Below are positions 48,001 through 59,131 of a stretch of 64,000 nt of DNA, in pieces. The position numbers were made by a program, and so were the translations under genes. The stretch's first letter is position 1. Every line of letters starts with the position of its first letter. The DNA comes from Cavia porcellus (taxonomy: Eukaryota > Chordata > Mammalia > Rodentia > Caviidae), in NCBI RefSeq assembly GCF_034190915.1, contig NW_026947509.1, positions 30,822,767 to 30,886,766 of the forward strand, read 5' to 3'. Below the pieces are notes generated by a model. The model saw nothing but the letters and a program-made list of their open reading frames with translations. It ran no database searches and was not told the DNA's origin.

Positions 48001-49296
48001 AGTATCCGGTTTGGGTTATTGAACCACATTTTGCTAAAGAAAGAAACACAGTTTTTCCATCTTCTCCAAAAAGTTTTCGTAACTCTTTCTACTGCATGGT
48101 GAAATGTAGATCATGTTGCCTATGTGCTCACCACCTAAGGAATAACTGTATCACAAGAGAAAATTCCTCTCGTCCACCTTGACTTATCCCTAAGGACCGC
48201 CTGAGCTCCAAGAGGTCTTAGTCTTTGTCTAAATATTCCCAAACCATCTTTTCCCTAATCCAGTTAGAAATCTTTCCCAGGCCTGATGTGATCCTTACAG
48301 ACAGGGGGAGTATAGTTTCTGTCTCTGAATCTCCAGAATCTTACAGCACATCCTAAAACACAATAAAGATCACATCATGTGTGTAGGAGACTAAGTGAAT
48401 GGATGTGTTGATCTTCGGAGGTGTTTAATGTGATAGTAATGTGTCTACTGTCGTTTAAAAAAGAAAGAAAAATGAAAGAGCTCTCTCCGTGCCTGTAAAG
48501 TCGTCTACCTGCCCTATTTACAAAGGCAATGCCGTCTGTCCACTGAGAGCTATTTTTAAAGGTCTCACAAAGAACCAAGCCTGCTCTTGACCACTTCTCC
48601 CTACCTACCGGAGCCGGACTTGGATATTTAGGGCCTGTTGACAAAAACACGTGGGAAGCTAAATTTAGCTGCAGACAGCTTCTCTCCCTGGACTCACCGC
48701 CAGAGTCCCACCCCTTTTAAAAATACCCGATGACAAATTCTATCAACCTCAAAATTAACCTCCAGTCTAGGGATAAGGCAAACTCCACTTGTATCCCATT
48801 GTAGTCACGCTCAAATGAGTCTTCCAGAAATGTATCTAATTACAAAGAATCCCTGAGAAAAATGGTACAATGGCTGGGCTTGGAGAAATGAAACGGCCAA
48901 AAGGCTGAACGTTGCCATTGAAATGGAAAACTACTACGACTCATGACCGAGTGGCCCCGACCCACCCAGAGCCACCCTTTACCCCTGGGAGCCCTCTGGT
49001 TTTATGGCCCACCCAGAACCCCTTATCTACCCACCAGGACAGAGCAGGGATGGGCCTGTACACTCAGGGAAATCAGCAGGCCTTGGTGACACCACTGAGG
49101 CCTGTCATTCTGGGCCATGGCAAGGGAAAATAAACCCACATCTGTATGAAACTATGAATGCCTGTGACTCCTGCTCTGCCCTGTCCCATGCTGCTTGGAG
49201 GAGGCATCGAAGTCCTCCTCTGCCGGGCTCCCCTTTGTTACAGAAAACATAGGGGCAAAGGGTATCCAGAAGTGGGGCTGCTCTCAGAAGTACAGC
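48001..49296. other. Intron 1 segment, possible LTR-like stretch
   Basis: Around 48840-49290 a C/A-rich stretch ends with AATAAA (49129) and a GT-rich region, which could be an old solo LTR. No terminal TG..CA pair or target duplication was established. Confidence 0.25.
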
Positions 49297-49372
49297 AGAG
49301 CAGAAGATAGCTTAGTGGTATGAGCTCCTGCCTGGCAAGTGCAAAGTTCTGAGTTCGATTCCTGGTAGGTAC
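49297..49372 (+). mobile_element. ID-like SINE, diverged
   Basis: GATAGCTTAGTGGTATGAGC and TTCTGAGTTCGATTCCTGG mark A and B boxes. Confidence 0.65.
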
Positions 49373-49954
49373 CCTGCCCCTCCACCCCACCCCCTGCCCA
49401 CTATGGTGTGCAGGGCACAATGAGATCACAGGACGACAGCTAAGAGGACACCAAGAAGTCCAGCTGTGACCACGGAGGCACTGTGCTGCCTGCGAACCCC
49501 ACTGCCTGCCTTCAGACTCTTCCTAGGACTTCCAAGCTGTCTGTGGGGTTGCAGCACCATGCAGACTCGAGCTCCTGCATGACCCTAGTCTGGAGCTAGT
49601 GGCCAGAGGTTGGCAGCTCTCACACCTGCCCAGCAGAAGGTCGGGGCTCCCGTCTCCTGACTGTGTGCTCAGCTCTTCTACCCACTATCCTCTAACAGGA
49701 GTCCTGCAACCTCTGCCCTCTCCTCTAGTGTCTTATTCATGCACTATAGCTCAAGTGGATGGAGCAAAGGTGCCTGTAGCAATGGCCATACCAGCATCCT
49801 GGTGAGGGATGGACAAGAACTGAGAAGTGTGTCTGTGTGTCTGCAAGTATCTGACTGGCTGGCTGTGTCTGTGTAATATATATTACTGCTTAAAAGGAAA
49901 AAAAGAGTTGAATTTTCATATAATAAAATAAATCCCTGAACTAAAGTGCAGTAA

Positions 49955-50170
49955 ATAACCAGAAGTTGAGCATCCTTTATCCAAAATGTTCAAGGACTGA
50001 AGTGTTTCAGATTACAGAATTGAGTAGACTTTACTGGTTGAACATCTCTAATCCAAAAATCTTAAGTCTTAAAAGCTCCAAAATCTAAACATTGTGAACT
50101 CTAATACTTTCAGATTTTGGAGCATTTCAAGTTTCCAGATTTCTCAATTACAGATATTCAACGTGCAGTA
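49955..50170. mobile_element. Small DNA transposon relic with inverted ends (tentative)
   Basis: The left part reads GTTGAGCATCCTTTATCCAA and the right part the complement (AATTACAGATATTCAAC). This is the pattern of a common mammalian non-autonomous DNA element; the family is not named. Confidence 0.45.
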
Positions 50171-51600
50171 AGTTACAAATTAAAAAAAAAAATTGCTGCT
50201 TTTTTAAAAATTGCTGCATTTCTTGTTTTGAGCAAAGGATAGCTATTTGGGGGTCAGTTCTTACCCATGAGAGTAAACTCCCAACCCACCACGGTCTCTG
50301 ATGATGCCTCTGGGGGCCCCAGGTCTGCTCCACAGGGCTTCCAAATTGAGGGCACTCGTGCAGAGCCCAGCCCTCACAGCCACAGCTGGGCACCCTCCTC
50401 AGACTCTAGAGCACACATCTACTCCTAGAGGCTGCTGTGACAGAGAAAGCGATGGAACAGAAAGCAAGAAGCTACTCTTCAGAACCAGAACAAGAAGCCT
50501 TGCCTATTTTAAGTAGTAAGGCTTGGTTAATAAAAATAATGGATAAGAATTTGCTGCAACTACATGATCAAGTCTCCTAACTTCTCAACCAAGGCTCAAG
50601 TTTGCCTACAAAGAGCTCGATAATAAACATTTCCAATATGGTGGACTCCATGGTTACTGTTGAAACCACTCAACCCTGCCATGAAAAACTGGAAAGCACC
50701 AACAGACAGTAGGCAAATCAATAAGCAGTATACTTTATTTATGGCCACTGATATTTGAATTCCTATCATTTGCAAGTGTCATGAAATATTCCTCTCTGTT
50801 GACTTCCTTCAAGAATGCATCATTGTAGAAATATTTCTTAGCTCCCAACACCCCCCCAGACACACACACACACATGCAGAGGACCTGGAGACAGCAGGGG
50901 ACAGCAGGGGACAGCAGGTCCCTTTTTAGCTCTGGCCTCCTAAGAGTGAGTGACACTGTCCAGGATCTCCTTCCTTAGGGGAGAAACTAGATTCTGAACA
51001 GCAGACAGCCCTCTCTGGAAAGAGGCCACAGACGCTGGTGTCCCACGTCTCACAAGGTCCCACTGGGCATCTCTGGTGTCCAGGCAGCAAGGGATGACAG
51101 ATGGAGGATGGATTCCAAGGCAGAGGCTTAAATGAGAGCTCAGCCACTGACTGCAAAGCGGCCCAGGCCACGCCACTCCTCCTCAAGCACACGTTTAGGA
51201 GGAAATCTTATAATACATAAACAGCAAGGCTGAACATTCTAAAGGTTTGCTTCTTGTTTCTAAACTTAAGACTTCCCTCCCCAAAATCCTGAGTTCAGCC
51301 CATTGCCTTAACCCTAACAGGACATCACTTATTTTCCCTGTGTTTTTGGTTACAGAAATCATGTTTGCAAGTTAGTGTCTTAATCCACACAGACAGCTAC
51401 ATTCAGTGCTGAGAGTCATCCCAACAGCAGATAAAAGAGTGGGTGCTGGGTGTCTGCCACCAGCGTGGACAGGAGGGTCGAGATCAACACATTGTCTTTC
51501 TCAGAAGTTAGCTATATAATCACAGAGGTGGCTGAATGCTGTGGCATCTTGTGATCACATGGCTCTAGTCATATCAAGTGACCATTATCACATCAGAGCC
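50171..51600. other. Intron 1 segment upstream of exon 2
   Basis: Contains GACAGCAGGG three times in tandem (about 50888-50917). Otherwise unique, nothing gene-like. Confidence 0.4.
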
Positions 51601-51609
51601 CACAGGAGT

Positions 51610-51617
51610 TATAAATA
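51610..51617 (+). promoter_or_regulatory. TATA box candidate for an internal ASB18 promoter
   Basis: A consensus TATAAATA lies 123 bp before the ATG at 51733. Transcription would then start near 51640 with a 5' UTR of about 90 nt. A three-codon upstream reading frame (ATG AAA TAG, 51655-51663) would sit in that leader. TATA-like strings are common in intronic DNA, so the call depends on the adjacent open frame. Confidence 0.35.
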
Positions 51618-51732
51618 CACCACCGCTGGGCTCCGATCGAAGAACAATTGAGTCATGAAATAGAAATAGCTCCCGCTCCCAAAGACCATCTTCCCCCTCC
51701 TGAAGAACCGTTTGGAAATCAGTTGCTTTGCA

Positions 51733-51850
51733 ATGGATAGACGGCCAGAGGTGGTCAGAGGAAAGCTTCAAATCTTTCAGAAGATGGAGAAGGAGCCTCA
51801 GTTGCAAACAGGGACCCCCGAGCTTGAGTACCACACTGCACTGATCGAAG
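51733..51850 (+). CDS. ASB18: Possible alternative N-terminus of ASB18 (upstream extension of exon 2)
   Basis: The frame of exon 2 remains open leftwards. Its first in-frame ATG (51733) has a strong Kozak context, G at -3 and G at +4, with an in-frame TAG at 51667. Translation would add 39 residues, starting MDRRPEVVRGKLQIFQKMEK and ending PELEYHTALIE, directly in front of the GDLGRIQPL of exon 2. The last part resembles the ankyrin-like helix that I recall just before the matching point of the paralogue ASB10 (PALAFWQAVLAGDV). This would complete a helix that the exon 1-exon 2 splice form cuts short. A TATA box lies 123 bp upstream of the ATG. It is inferred from frame and motif only and needs transcript evidence. 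It could instead be an intronic shadow of an old exon. Confidence 0.45.
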
Positions 51851-51973
51851 GAGACCTGGGCCGCATCCAGCCCCTCATGGACCAGTTCTTCCAGGATGCC
51901 AACGTGGTGTTTGAGATCAGTAAGGAAGAGATGGAGTGGCAGGTGAAGTCCCCGGCCACGTTTGGGCTGTCAG
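51851..51973 (+). CDS. ASB18: ASB18 coding exon 2
   Basis: The exon encodes residues 69-110, beginning GDLGRIQPLMDQFFQDANVV and ending KSPATFGLSG. This is the helix-and-linker region ahead of the first canonical ankyrin repeat. It starts after the AG at 51849-51850 and restores the split Gly codon from exon 1 (G|GA). It ends TCA-G before the donor GTACCA at 51974 (phase 1). Its 123 nt (41 codons) fit the human protein exactly. The acceptor is odd: the 40 bases before it are purine-rich with no clear pyrimidine tract. The reading frame also stays open upstream to a TAG at 51667. An in-frame alternative acceptor (AG at 51810-51811) would add 13 residues. A separate first exon with its own ATG at 51733 is possible and is listed separately. 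Confidence 0.82.
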
Positions 51974-54945
51974 GTACCATCACTCCTTTAAAGCTCGGTT
52001 GTGCACTTTACAGGGAGCTTCTAGGGGTCCCGCATGTGGCTTGGGGTTGTTCGCAGTGCGTTCAAAGAACGTCTGTAAGGAAAGGATGTAAATGAAATTT
52101 ACTGTAATGAAATTTACTGAAATTCATTACTGAAATTTACTGAAATCTGCTGTAAATGAAATTTGACCATCATGGGTTTCGAGGTGTGGATTTCTGGTGA
52201 TGGGCTGTGAGTGATGCAATTGGAAAGGCAAAGTGATGGGTAAGAAGTGGCCTCCGATGACGCTGAGCACACCTCCTGCCTCGAAAGAGGAGCCTTGTGC
52301 AGGGTACTGATCTGCCAGCATCTGCACTTGGCAGCCAGGAGGCCCGAGCCGGAAGCGCACAGTCAGGCCCTACACCAGCTCCGTGCGAGATCCTCCTGTG
52401 ATGCCACAGCTCTGGGGATGATGAGGGCACTGCCTGCATCCACAGAGAGAGGAGCCCAGATCCCCAAACAGAATCTCCTCCTGGAAGCCAGAAGGTCACT
52501 CTTTCGAGGCAGACAAGCAGATCCCTGTGGAGAGGTGCCTCCTCCACTCAATCCCAGAATGTGCAGGTCCTTCTGCCCAACCAGCTGCAACACAACACTT
52601 TGGGCTGGCAGCCTGCACCGAGCACCCCACTCACCAGGGTTGATGCACTGGAAGCCACCTCAGCTCTGTCAGATAGTAGGAATTTGAGACTCTGCCACCA
52701 GCATCTCATGTCCCTGATCTATGAGTCCTAGTAGCCGAGAACCGTGGAAGGGTGATGTCCAGAGAACACAGTTCTGTTTATACCTCCCCTGGGGAGGGGG
52801 TCACACCCAAAATCCCTGAGCATAGGCTGAGAAGCTCTGCCACGCTCTGAAGTGGCAGGGGCACTTCAAGGCTGGTGTCGTTGCCCATGGGGGAGGCAGA
52901 GCCTCCCAGGCAAGCCCTTCCGGGCTCACTCTCCTTCCCCTTCCCTGGACAAGAAGGCCCACTGTGGAAACACTCAACTGCAGCTCCTTCTCAATCACAC
53001 ACCACCAGCCCTGCCCACACACAATCCAGTGTCGTAACTTCAAATACACAGCAGTTCTAACCCGTCTTCCACATGTTGTCCAAATCTGAAGTCTGTGTCC
53101 TCAGTCCTCAGCAACCTTCCCACCCTTACGCCTGCTTCTCCTCCAACAGCAGGACAGGAAGTCAGGGTGTGCCGAGAGCTGAGAGGTGCAGAAGCAGCAG
53201 TCCAGTGCAGACGCACTGGCCCCAGGCTTGCTGTGGATTGGGAAGTGGGATGCCCAGGGCTGCCTGGACTCTGGGCTGCCTGCCTTCCATGCAGTAGCAA
53301 CAGCCCCTGAGTATGAGCAGCAGCCCCACCTCCTCTGCCCTCTCCTGCATGAAGACTTCCTGGTGACTGGCTTCACACTGACTAGTCGGGAGCGTGCACA
53401 GGGAGTGCTCTGAATGCTCCCAGCTGGTCCTCGATGGCTGGCCAGCCCCTGTCATCGCCATGGCTGAGTGCTGGCTCATCTGGCTCACAGTCCCCAGTAC
53501 GTAGGAGGAGGCATCCCATAGAAGAGAAACCACAAGCCAAACTCCTCCTGATGCCAGAACTGGGACCAAGGTGGGGCTCATGGGCAGCTGACTCAGGGCC
53601 TCTGACAGAACTGCCTCCAAAACCTGGTTGGTCTGTGGGTACGTACCAGGATCTGCAGACAGTGGCTGGCCTTATGCTGTGAACCAGACGTCCATCCAGC
53701 CCTTCTGATGGTCTGCAGGAGACTCAGAAATCCATTGTAGGCGAGCATGGCTGCTGGCAGAGGACGAGTGGCATTGGGAACTTAGCAGGCTTTGGAGAAG
53801 GAAGTAAATTGGCCTCATTTCTCAAGAGAGGAAATAGAATGGAAGAGCCCAGAGTTGGCCTTGCAGGAATGTAGGTTACCATCATGCATAAGGACACCTT
53901 TACCAGGAAAGGCAGCCCAAACCCATGCAGGGCCCTATGCCCAGGGCCTGTGGCCACCAGGACTCTACACCAGGGACAGAGACCCCATCTCCTCCACCAA
54001 GTGGACAGCAGGCTGGGCCTCTGGGACAGGGGCAGGCTGGGGATTCTGCACCACACACAGGTTGGTAATTAATGAGTGGTCTTTCAAACCCACTCAGCAT
54101 GGGTCCTGGGAAGGAGGTGGCCTGCAGAAAGGGTCTCCTCCGCAGCTCGTTACAGCTGCGGTATCGATCCTGCCATCATTATCAGGAGGCCCGGCTGCCT
54201 GCCTCCTGCCCCTTGATGTGTGCTCTCCGGACCACCTCCCCCCACTTCCACGGGGGCCTCTGCCCGCTAACAACCTTCCACGGGCCTCTTGAAAGCACCA
54301 AACTTTTCAGAGAAGTGAAATGTAGAGCGCCCGCGCCATTCATCCCTCAAGAAAGAGCAGCCCTCCATGCGCCGCACACACCCTTAAGAAGTGCAAAGAC
54401 CCCAAGCAGGATGGCGCTGAATGAGGGTCTGATCAAAGCAGCCTTCTGAACCCCAGCCACTCCCAAGGGGCTAAGCTTCCTCAGAGCCCTTTTCTTGAGC
54501 ATCCTTGGTGCGGTGGCCCGGTTGGGTTTGTCCGTTTGTCTCTTTTAATGATGAATGGTAAACCTGCCTCCCCCCCAAGCTACCCCTAATCCCAACCTTA
54601 GGAAGGGTTGGATTCTGCCCTTAGATTCACCCTGCTATCCATGAGGCTCTTTCAGCTAATAACGCCTTCAATCCCATCCCCCTCACAGTCACCCCACATT
54701 TGGCAAAACCCCTTGCGTCTCAACGCCCTCACCCCATGTCTCTGTCCGACACCCCCTTCCCAGCGCTCCTATTTTCTCCTCTCCCGCTGGCTCCATCTCT
54801 GCCTCCCCTCTGCTGACTCTGCTCTCAGGTGTGTTCCCTTGCGTGCCCACCTGGTCCCCCCTCTGAGAGGACAGTGTCACCCTCCATGAGTTTCGAGGGT
54901 CCCCCGCCTGCTCCCCTCACCTGACACCTCGGCCTCGCCTCTCAG
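51974..54945 (+). other. ASB18: ASB18 intron 2
   Basis: A 3.0 kb phase-1 intron with donor GTACCA and a good acceptor. Apart from a short internal repeat at 52087-52166, it is mostly unique, moderately GC-rich sequence with several long non-coding open frames and no recognisable SINE or L1. Nothing else could be supported in it. Confidence 0.8.
52087..52166 (+). repeat. Short tandem repeat at the start of intron 2
   Basis: The core GAAATTTACTG recurs about five times with small variations beginning 113 bp after the exon 2 donor. Confidence 0.75.
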
Positions 54946-55460
54946 GCCTCTGGACCCTGGAGTACAAGCGCGAGCTCACCTCGCCCCTGCGCCTCGCTGC
55001 GGCCCATGGCCACACGGCCTGCGTGCGACACCTGCTGGGCCGCGGCGCGCACCCCGATGCCAGCCCAGGGGGCCGCGCCGCCCTACACGAGGCCTGCCTG
55101 GGGAGCCACACGGCCTGCGCCCGCCTGCTGCTGCAGCACCACGCCGACCCGGACCTGCTCAGCGCCGAGGGCCTGGCGCCCCTGCACTTGTGCCGCACAC
55201 CGGCCTCATTTGGGTAAGGCGGGGATGGGGGCCCGCGGGGGCGCGGGGCAGGAAATGGGGATGGAGGTGGGGTGGGGGCGGGGTGGTGTAGGGTGCGGAC
55301 GGGGGACTCTGACCCCGGACCCAGCGCGCCCGGAGTCGACCCCGTCCTCTCCGCCCCGCCCCGGCCAGGCCCGCGGGGAGCAGCGCTGATTGCGCGCGGG
55401 GCGCCACGCCGGGTAATGAGCGCGATCCCCCGCGGCCGCGCGCCGGAGAGTGCTAAAAGG
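54930..55460. other. CpG-island-like block over ASB18 exon 3
   Basis: CpG dinucleotides are dense from the exon 3 acceptor into the first 250 bp of intron 3, ending in a C/G run with GCGCGCGGGGCGCC-type composition. The flanks drop abruptly to ordinary composition and then to AT-rich DNA at 55480-55560. An intragenic island of this sort may be an orphan island or may simply reflect the GC-rich ankyrin codons. Confidence 0.65.
54946..55213 (+). CDS. ASB18: ASB18 coding exon 3 (first ankyrin repeats)
   Basis: The exon encodes residues 110-199, beginning [20 protein letters not shown]. Two full ankyrin repeats are visible: one from [20 protein letters not shown] to about GAHPDAS, and one from [20 protein letters not shown] to HADPDL. 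The start of a third ([15 protein letters not shown]) is cut by the intron. The acceptor is strong: a pyrimidine-rich stretch ending CTCTCAG at 54939-54945. The donor is GTAAGG at 55214 (phase 2). The 268 nt match the human exon structure. The ankyrin stack is the substrate-binding surface in ASB proteins. The exon is very GC- and CpG-rich, unlike exons 1 and 2. The remaining repeats and the SOCS box that binds Elongin B/C and Cul5 must lie beyond 64000, since no further ASB18-like frame was seen to the right edge. Confidence 0.92.
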
Positions 55461-55609
55461 CCGCTGGCAGGGTTGCGGGCTGAAAAATTAGGGTTTTAAA
55501 TGATAATTTTATGCAGAATAATTGTCGCAGTGTGACATAAATGGTTAGCTCCTCAGGCGGGGGCCTCGGGGCCGCTGGAAGCTGAGCCATGCGCGCCACG
55601 CTGGCCCAG

Positions 55610-55795
55610 GGTCGGGGTTGGGTCTGCTGTGTGTCCCCTAGGTCCGGGTTGGCTGTGTCCCTTGGGATCTGGGTTGGCGGGTCCTCAGGATCTGAGTCTG
55701 CTGTGTGTCTTGCAGGTCCAGGTTGGCTGTATCCCTTGGGGTCTGGGTCAGTGGCTTCCCCGGGTCCAGGTCTACTGTGTGTCCAGGTCCGCTCC
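55610..55795 (+). repeat. Minisatellite downstream of exon 3
   Basis: TCTGCTGTGTGTC or close variants occur at 55622, 55697 and 55770, a period of about 75 bp, with smaller GGTCCAGGTTGGCTGT-type subunits inside. Confidence 0.8.
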
Positions 55796-56009
55796 TTCCT
55801 GACCCAAATCCTAAGGACCCAACTGGTATCAGTGAAGTCCTCCAGAAAGCTGAGCTCTGCAACCCTAGGTCTGTCTGCTCCTCTTTGCTGTCACAAGGCC
55901 ATGGCTGGTCCTCATCTACTAGGACTGAGATGTTCCAAACTGAATTCTATGGCCCATAATTAGTCACTTTCTGTGATATGGTGTAGGATCCAGATTGGAG
56001 CATTTGGGT

Positions 56010-56310
56010 TTTTGGTGTTCCTGTTGCTGTAGCACATGGATTACAGCTATTCCAGAAGTGTTTGTCAAAAATCCCTTCCTCTCATCACACAGTTGCCTTT
56101 GCACTTTTATCAAAAATCATTTGACTTTGGAAGGCTGAAGCAGGAGTCTCAATCCACTCTGAGCAACTTAGTGAGCTGTCTCAAAATTTTAGGAAATTTT
56201 TAAAAGGGCTGGCAACGCACAGGCCCAGGGTTTACTCTTCATGTTATATGTATCTATAACATGCATGTGGGTTCATTTCTGCTCTAGTGTCAAGTACACA
56301 TAAGACAGAC
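56010..56310 (-). mobile_element. L1 relic, antisense, with SINE insertion
   Basis: AGTTGCCTTTGCACTTTTAT and CAAAAATCATTTGAC are antisense L1 ORF2 text, split by the SINE at 56128. Confidence 0.7.
56128..56235 (+). mobile_element. B1-dID SINE, 5' truncated
   Basis: GGAAGGCTGAAGCAGGAGTC followed by CTCTGAGCAACTTAGTGAGC and an ID remnant. Confidence 0.65.
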
Positions 56311-56799
56311 CGAGGTCTTGTTAATTCAGCTGATAGAGACAGAGGGAGCCACTTTCTTACCTAAACATTGAAAAGAGCAGCCAGAGGCCCAGCCCTCTCC
56401 GTCCCTGCACCGCACACCAAGGTTGGCGCCAAACAGGACAGCTGGGAGGCCGCTTTCCCCGCTGCCCCACAGCTGGATCTGGGCTGCGCTGCACAGTTCA
56501 TAGCCAGTACCTGTGTTCTGAGGCGAGGAGGCCGGAAGCCCCTCGGTCCCTAAGAACCCCGGAGATGACCGGAAACAATCACCTGCAGCCTCCTCGGGAC
56601 ACAAGCAGGCCTGGGGGCAGTGGCTTCCAGGCAGCGCCTGTCTCTGGGAGGACACAGATCTAGGGTTCCCATCTGGAACCGTGGCCTGTGGGGATGTGCA
56701 CAGGACACCACGGACAAGCCGCGCCCTAGGTGCGTTTCTCTTCAGACACCTCCGTGACACAGCGTCTTGATGCAAAATCTTGAGATCAGGCCTTGTAAG
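56311..56799. other. Intron 3 segment, nothing recognised
   Basis: Unique GC-rich sequence. Confidence 0.4.
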
Positions 56800-56960
56800 C
56801 CCCTGACACTGTTATTTCCTAGCTCATGTGCTTTTCCGTATGTACTTCAGATGCAGTTGGCCGGTTTCTATGAAACAGCCTACTGCATATTGATGGGAGT
56901 TGCCATGAATTTATAGATCAATTTGAGGTGAACTGACACTGTAAAAATGCTGAGACTTGA

Positions 56961-57082
56961 GCCAGGTCTGGTGGTTGCACACCCATAATTTCAGCAATTG
57001 AGATTATTGCTGAGGCAGGAGTATCGCCAGAAGTTTGAGGCCAGCCTATATAGTAAGACCCTGTCTCAAAAAAAAACAAAAC
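56961..57082 (+). mobile_element. B1 SINE
   Basis: GCCAGGTCTGGTGGTTGCAC, GAGGCCAGCCTATATAGTAA and an A-rich tail. Confidence 0.8.
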
Positions 57083-58640
57083 TGAGATTTCCAATCCATG
57101 AATATTTTATACTCATCCAAGTATTTAGGACCTCTTTCATTTCCCTCAGTTATTTTATATAATTTTTTGGTGCCCAGAGTTTACACATATTTTGTAAGAT
57201 TTATCTCTAATGATTTTATGTTTATGTCATTGGGAACAGTATTGTTTCAATTTCAATTTCTGGTTCTGTGTATGGACTGCATAACATTGGTAATTACTGT
57301 TTATTAATCTTGTGTCCTGCAACCTGGCTGATTCACAGATCATTCTAGTAGCTTCTCATAAAAGCATTAGGATTTCTAGGAAGGCAACTAAGGCACATGA
57401 AAATAAAAACGGTCCCACTTCTTGTGCAACCTGGGTGCCCCTTGTCGCGCTGTCCTGCCTCACTGCACTGACGACAGCCTCCAGTGTGAGGCTGAATAGA
57501 GGTCCGAAGAGCAGGTGATTTTCCTGGCTGCTGATGACGCGTCTTTCACCAATAAGGATGAAATCAGATGCAGTGATTCTGTAGCGAGCTCCTTTATATC
57601 CTACTTTGTTGTCAGGTGTCCTCCGGATGGATATCTAGTTCTCTTAAATGCTTTTTTCTACGTATATGGGCACGATCGCATGATGTGTTTGGGGGTGTTT
57701 TAATAGAATGACTTACACCAATTGATTGATAATGTTTAACTTTGCATTCTGGGATAATGGCACTGAGTCACGAAGTAGCATCTTTTTTATATAATGTTGG
57801 GTTTGATGGGCTGTGATTTTTTTGAATATCTATATTCATTATCTATTCACGTGGTATATGCTGGTCTGTTGTTTTCTTGTGATTTCCTTTTCTCTGGTTT
57901 TGGTGTCAGTAATGCTGACCTCAATAATGATTTGAACAATGTTCCCTTCTCTTCTGTTTTCCTAAATGGAACAGTGCAGCAGTGAAGCTCCCTGGGTGTG
58001 GGGTGTAACTTGTGAGTGGTTTTTAACGGTGGATCCTATTTCTTTAGTAGACACAAAGATTGTTTCTTCCTGAGTGAGACTTCACAGTCCGTGTCTGTAT
58101 TTCTTCCAGCTAAGTTTTCCGATCTATTGCCATGGAGTTGATCGTTATTATCCGTTGAGTGGCTGAGGAATCTGCAGTGCTGCCACCTCTCTGGCTCCTG
58201 ACATTGGAACTTGGCTCCACACTCCAGCCTTGCTTTCAGTTTCACGATTTTTCTCTATTATTTTTCTGTTTTCTATTTCACTGATTTCCATGGTGGCCTC
58301 TATTATTTTTCCTTGCTTTGTTTACATTGAGTTTCATTTTCTCACCTTTTTCTTATTTCTTAAAGTGAAAGCCAGTGTTATGGATTTCAGGATTTTCTTA
58401 CTTTTGAGTATAGGTTTTTAGTGCTAAGCAGGTCAATTCCATACTACTGTAACTAAATTCCACAGGTAGTCTCTGTCAGGTTTTTTTCAATCAGTTTAAA
58501 ATACTGCCGAATTCTACTTTTTAATTTTTCTTTCAACCAGGGTTATATTAAAGTATGTTATTTGATATTTTCCAAATATTTGGGGATTCTTCAGATACTG
58601 TACCTTTTGGGTTTCTTTTCAGACATCTTTGGTGGGCACA

Positions 58641-58797
58641 GAGTACTGAGAATTACACCCAGAGCCCTTGCCTTTTTATTTTTTATTTTGAAACAGGGTC
58701 TCAGTAAGTCACTAAGTTCCCAGGCTAGGCTGGAACTTGGGATCCTCCCGTCAACCTCTCAGTGTGGGAATAGAAGTGTGGACCACCCAGCTCAGAC
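58641..58797 (-). mobile_element. B1-dID SINE
   Basis: GAAACAGGGTCTCAGTAAGT is antisense B1, with an ID remnant before it (GAGAATTACACCCAGAGCCC). Confidence 0.75.
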
Positions 58798-59016
58798 ACC
58801 TTTCTTCACTTCTGATTTAATCATTATGTGTAGAGAACTTACTATTATTTTGTTCCTCATAAATTTATTGAGACTATGATCCCAAATATCGTCTATCTTG
58901 GGCAATATTCCTCATGCACTAGCAAAGAATGTCTGTTCTACAACTGTTAGAAGCGTGGTCTATAAAAGTCAACTAAACCCAAAGAAAAAAAAAAAAAAAA
59001 AAAAAACACTTAAAAA

Positions 59017-59131
59017 GGGGCTGGGGATTTAGCTCAGCGGCATAAGCACCTGCCTTGCAAGCAGGCAGTCGTGAGTTCGGTCCCCGGTACCGATAAAAAC
59101 GAAAAAGACAAAAAAAAAAAAAAAAAAAAAA
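59017..59131 (+). mobile_element. ID-like SINE, young copy
   Basis: GGGGCTGGGGATTTAGCTCA, GTGAGTTCGGTCCCCGGTAC, GATAAAAACGAAAAAGAC and a poly(A) tail. A 16-bp duplication AAAAGTCAACTAAACC (58964-58979, 59132-59147) encloses the SINE together with an A run at 58985-59006. Confidence 0.9.

Larger units (their letters stand above)
32464..51850 (+). other. ASB18: ASB18 intron 1
   Basis: A 19.4 kb phase-1 intron. It holds a mariner 3'-end relic, SINEs, an L1-clade reverse-transcriptase fossil, a nested unclassified retroposon cluster, a hAT-like relic and several repeat-free stretches. No additional exon could be supported. The donor is GTAAGC at 32464; the acceptor AG at 51849-51850 is weak. Confidence 0.8.

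Noticed and set aside
48840..49290. Solo LTR of an endogenous retrovirus
   Set aside because: AATAAA and composition are suggestive, but no TG..CA termini, short target duplication or internal viral sequence could be shown; kept only as a note.
51511..51521. MEF2 site upstream of the possible internal promoter
   Set aside because: GCTATATAATC fails the 3' half of the MEF2 consensus.
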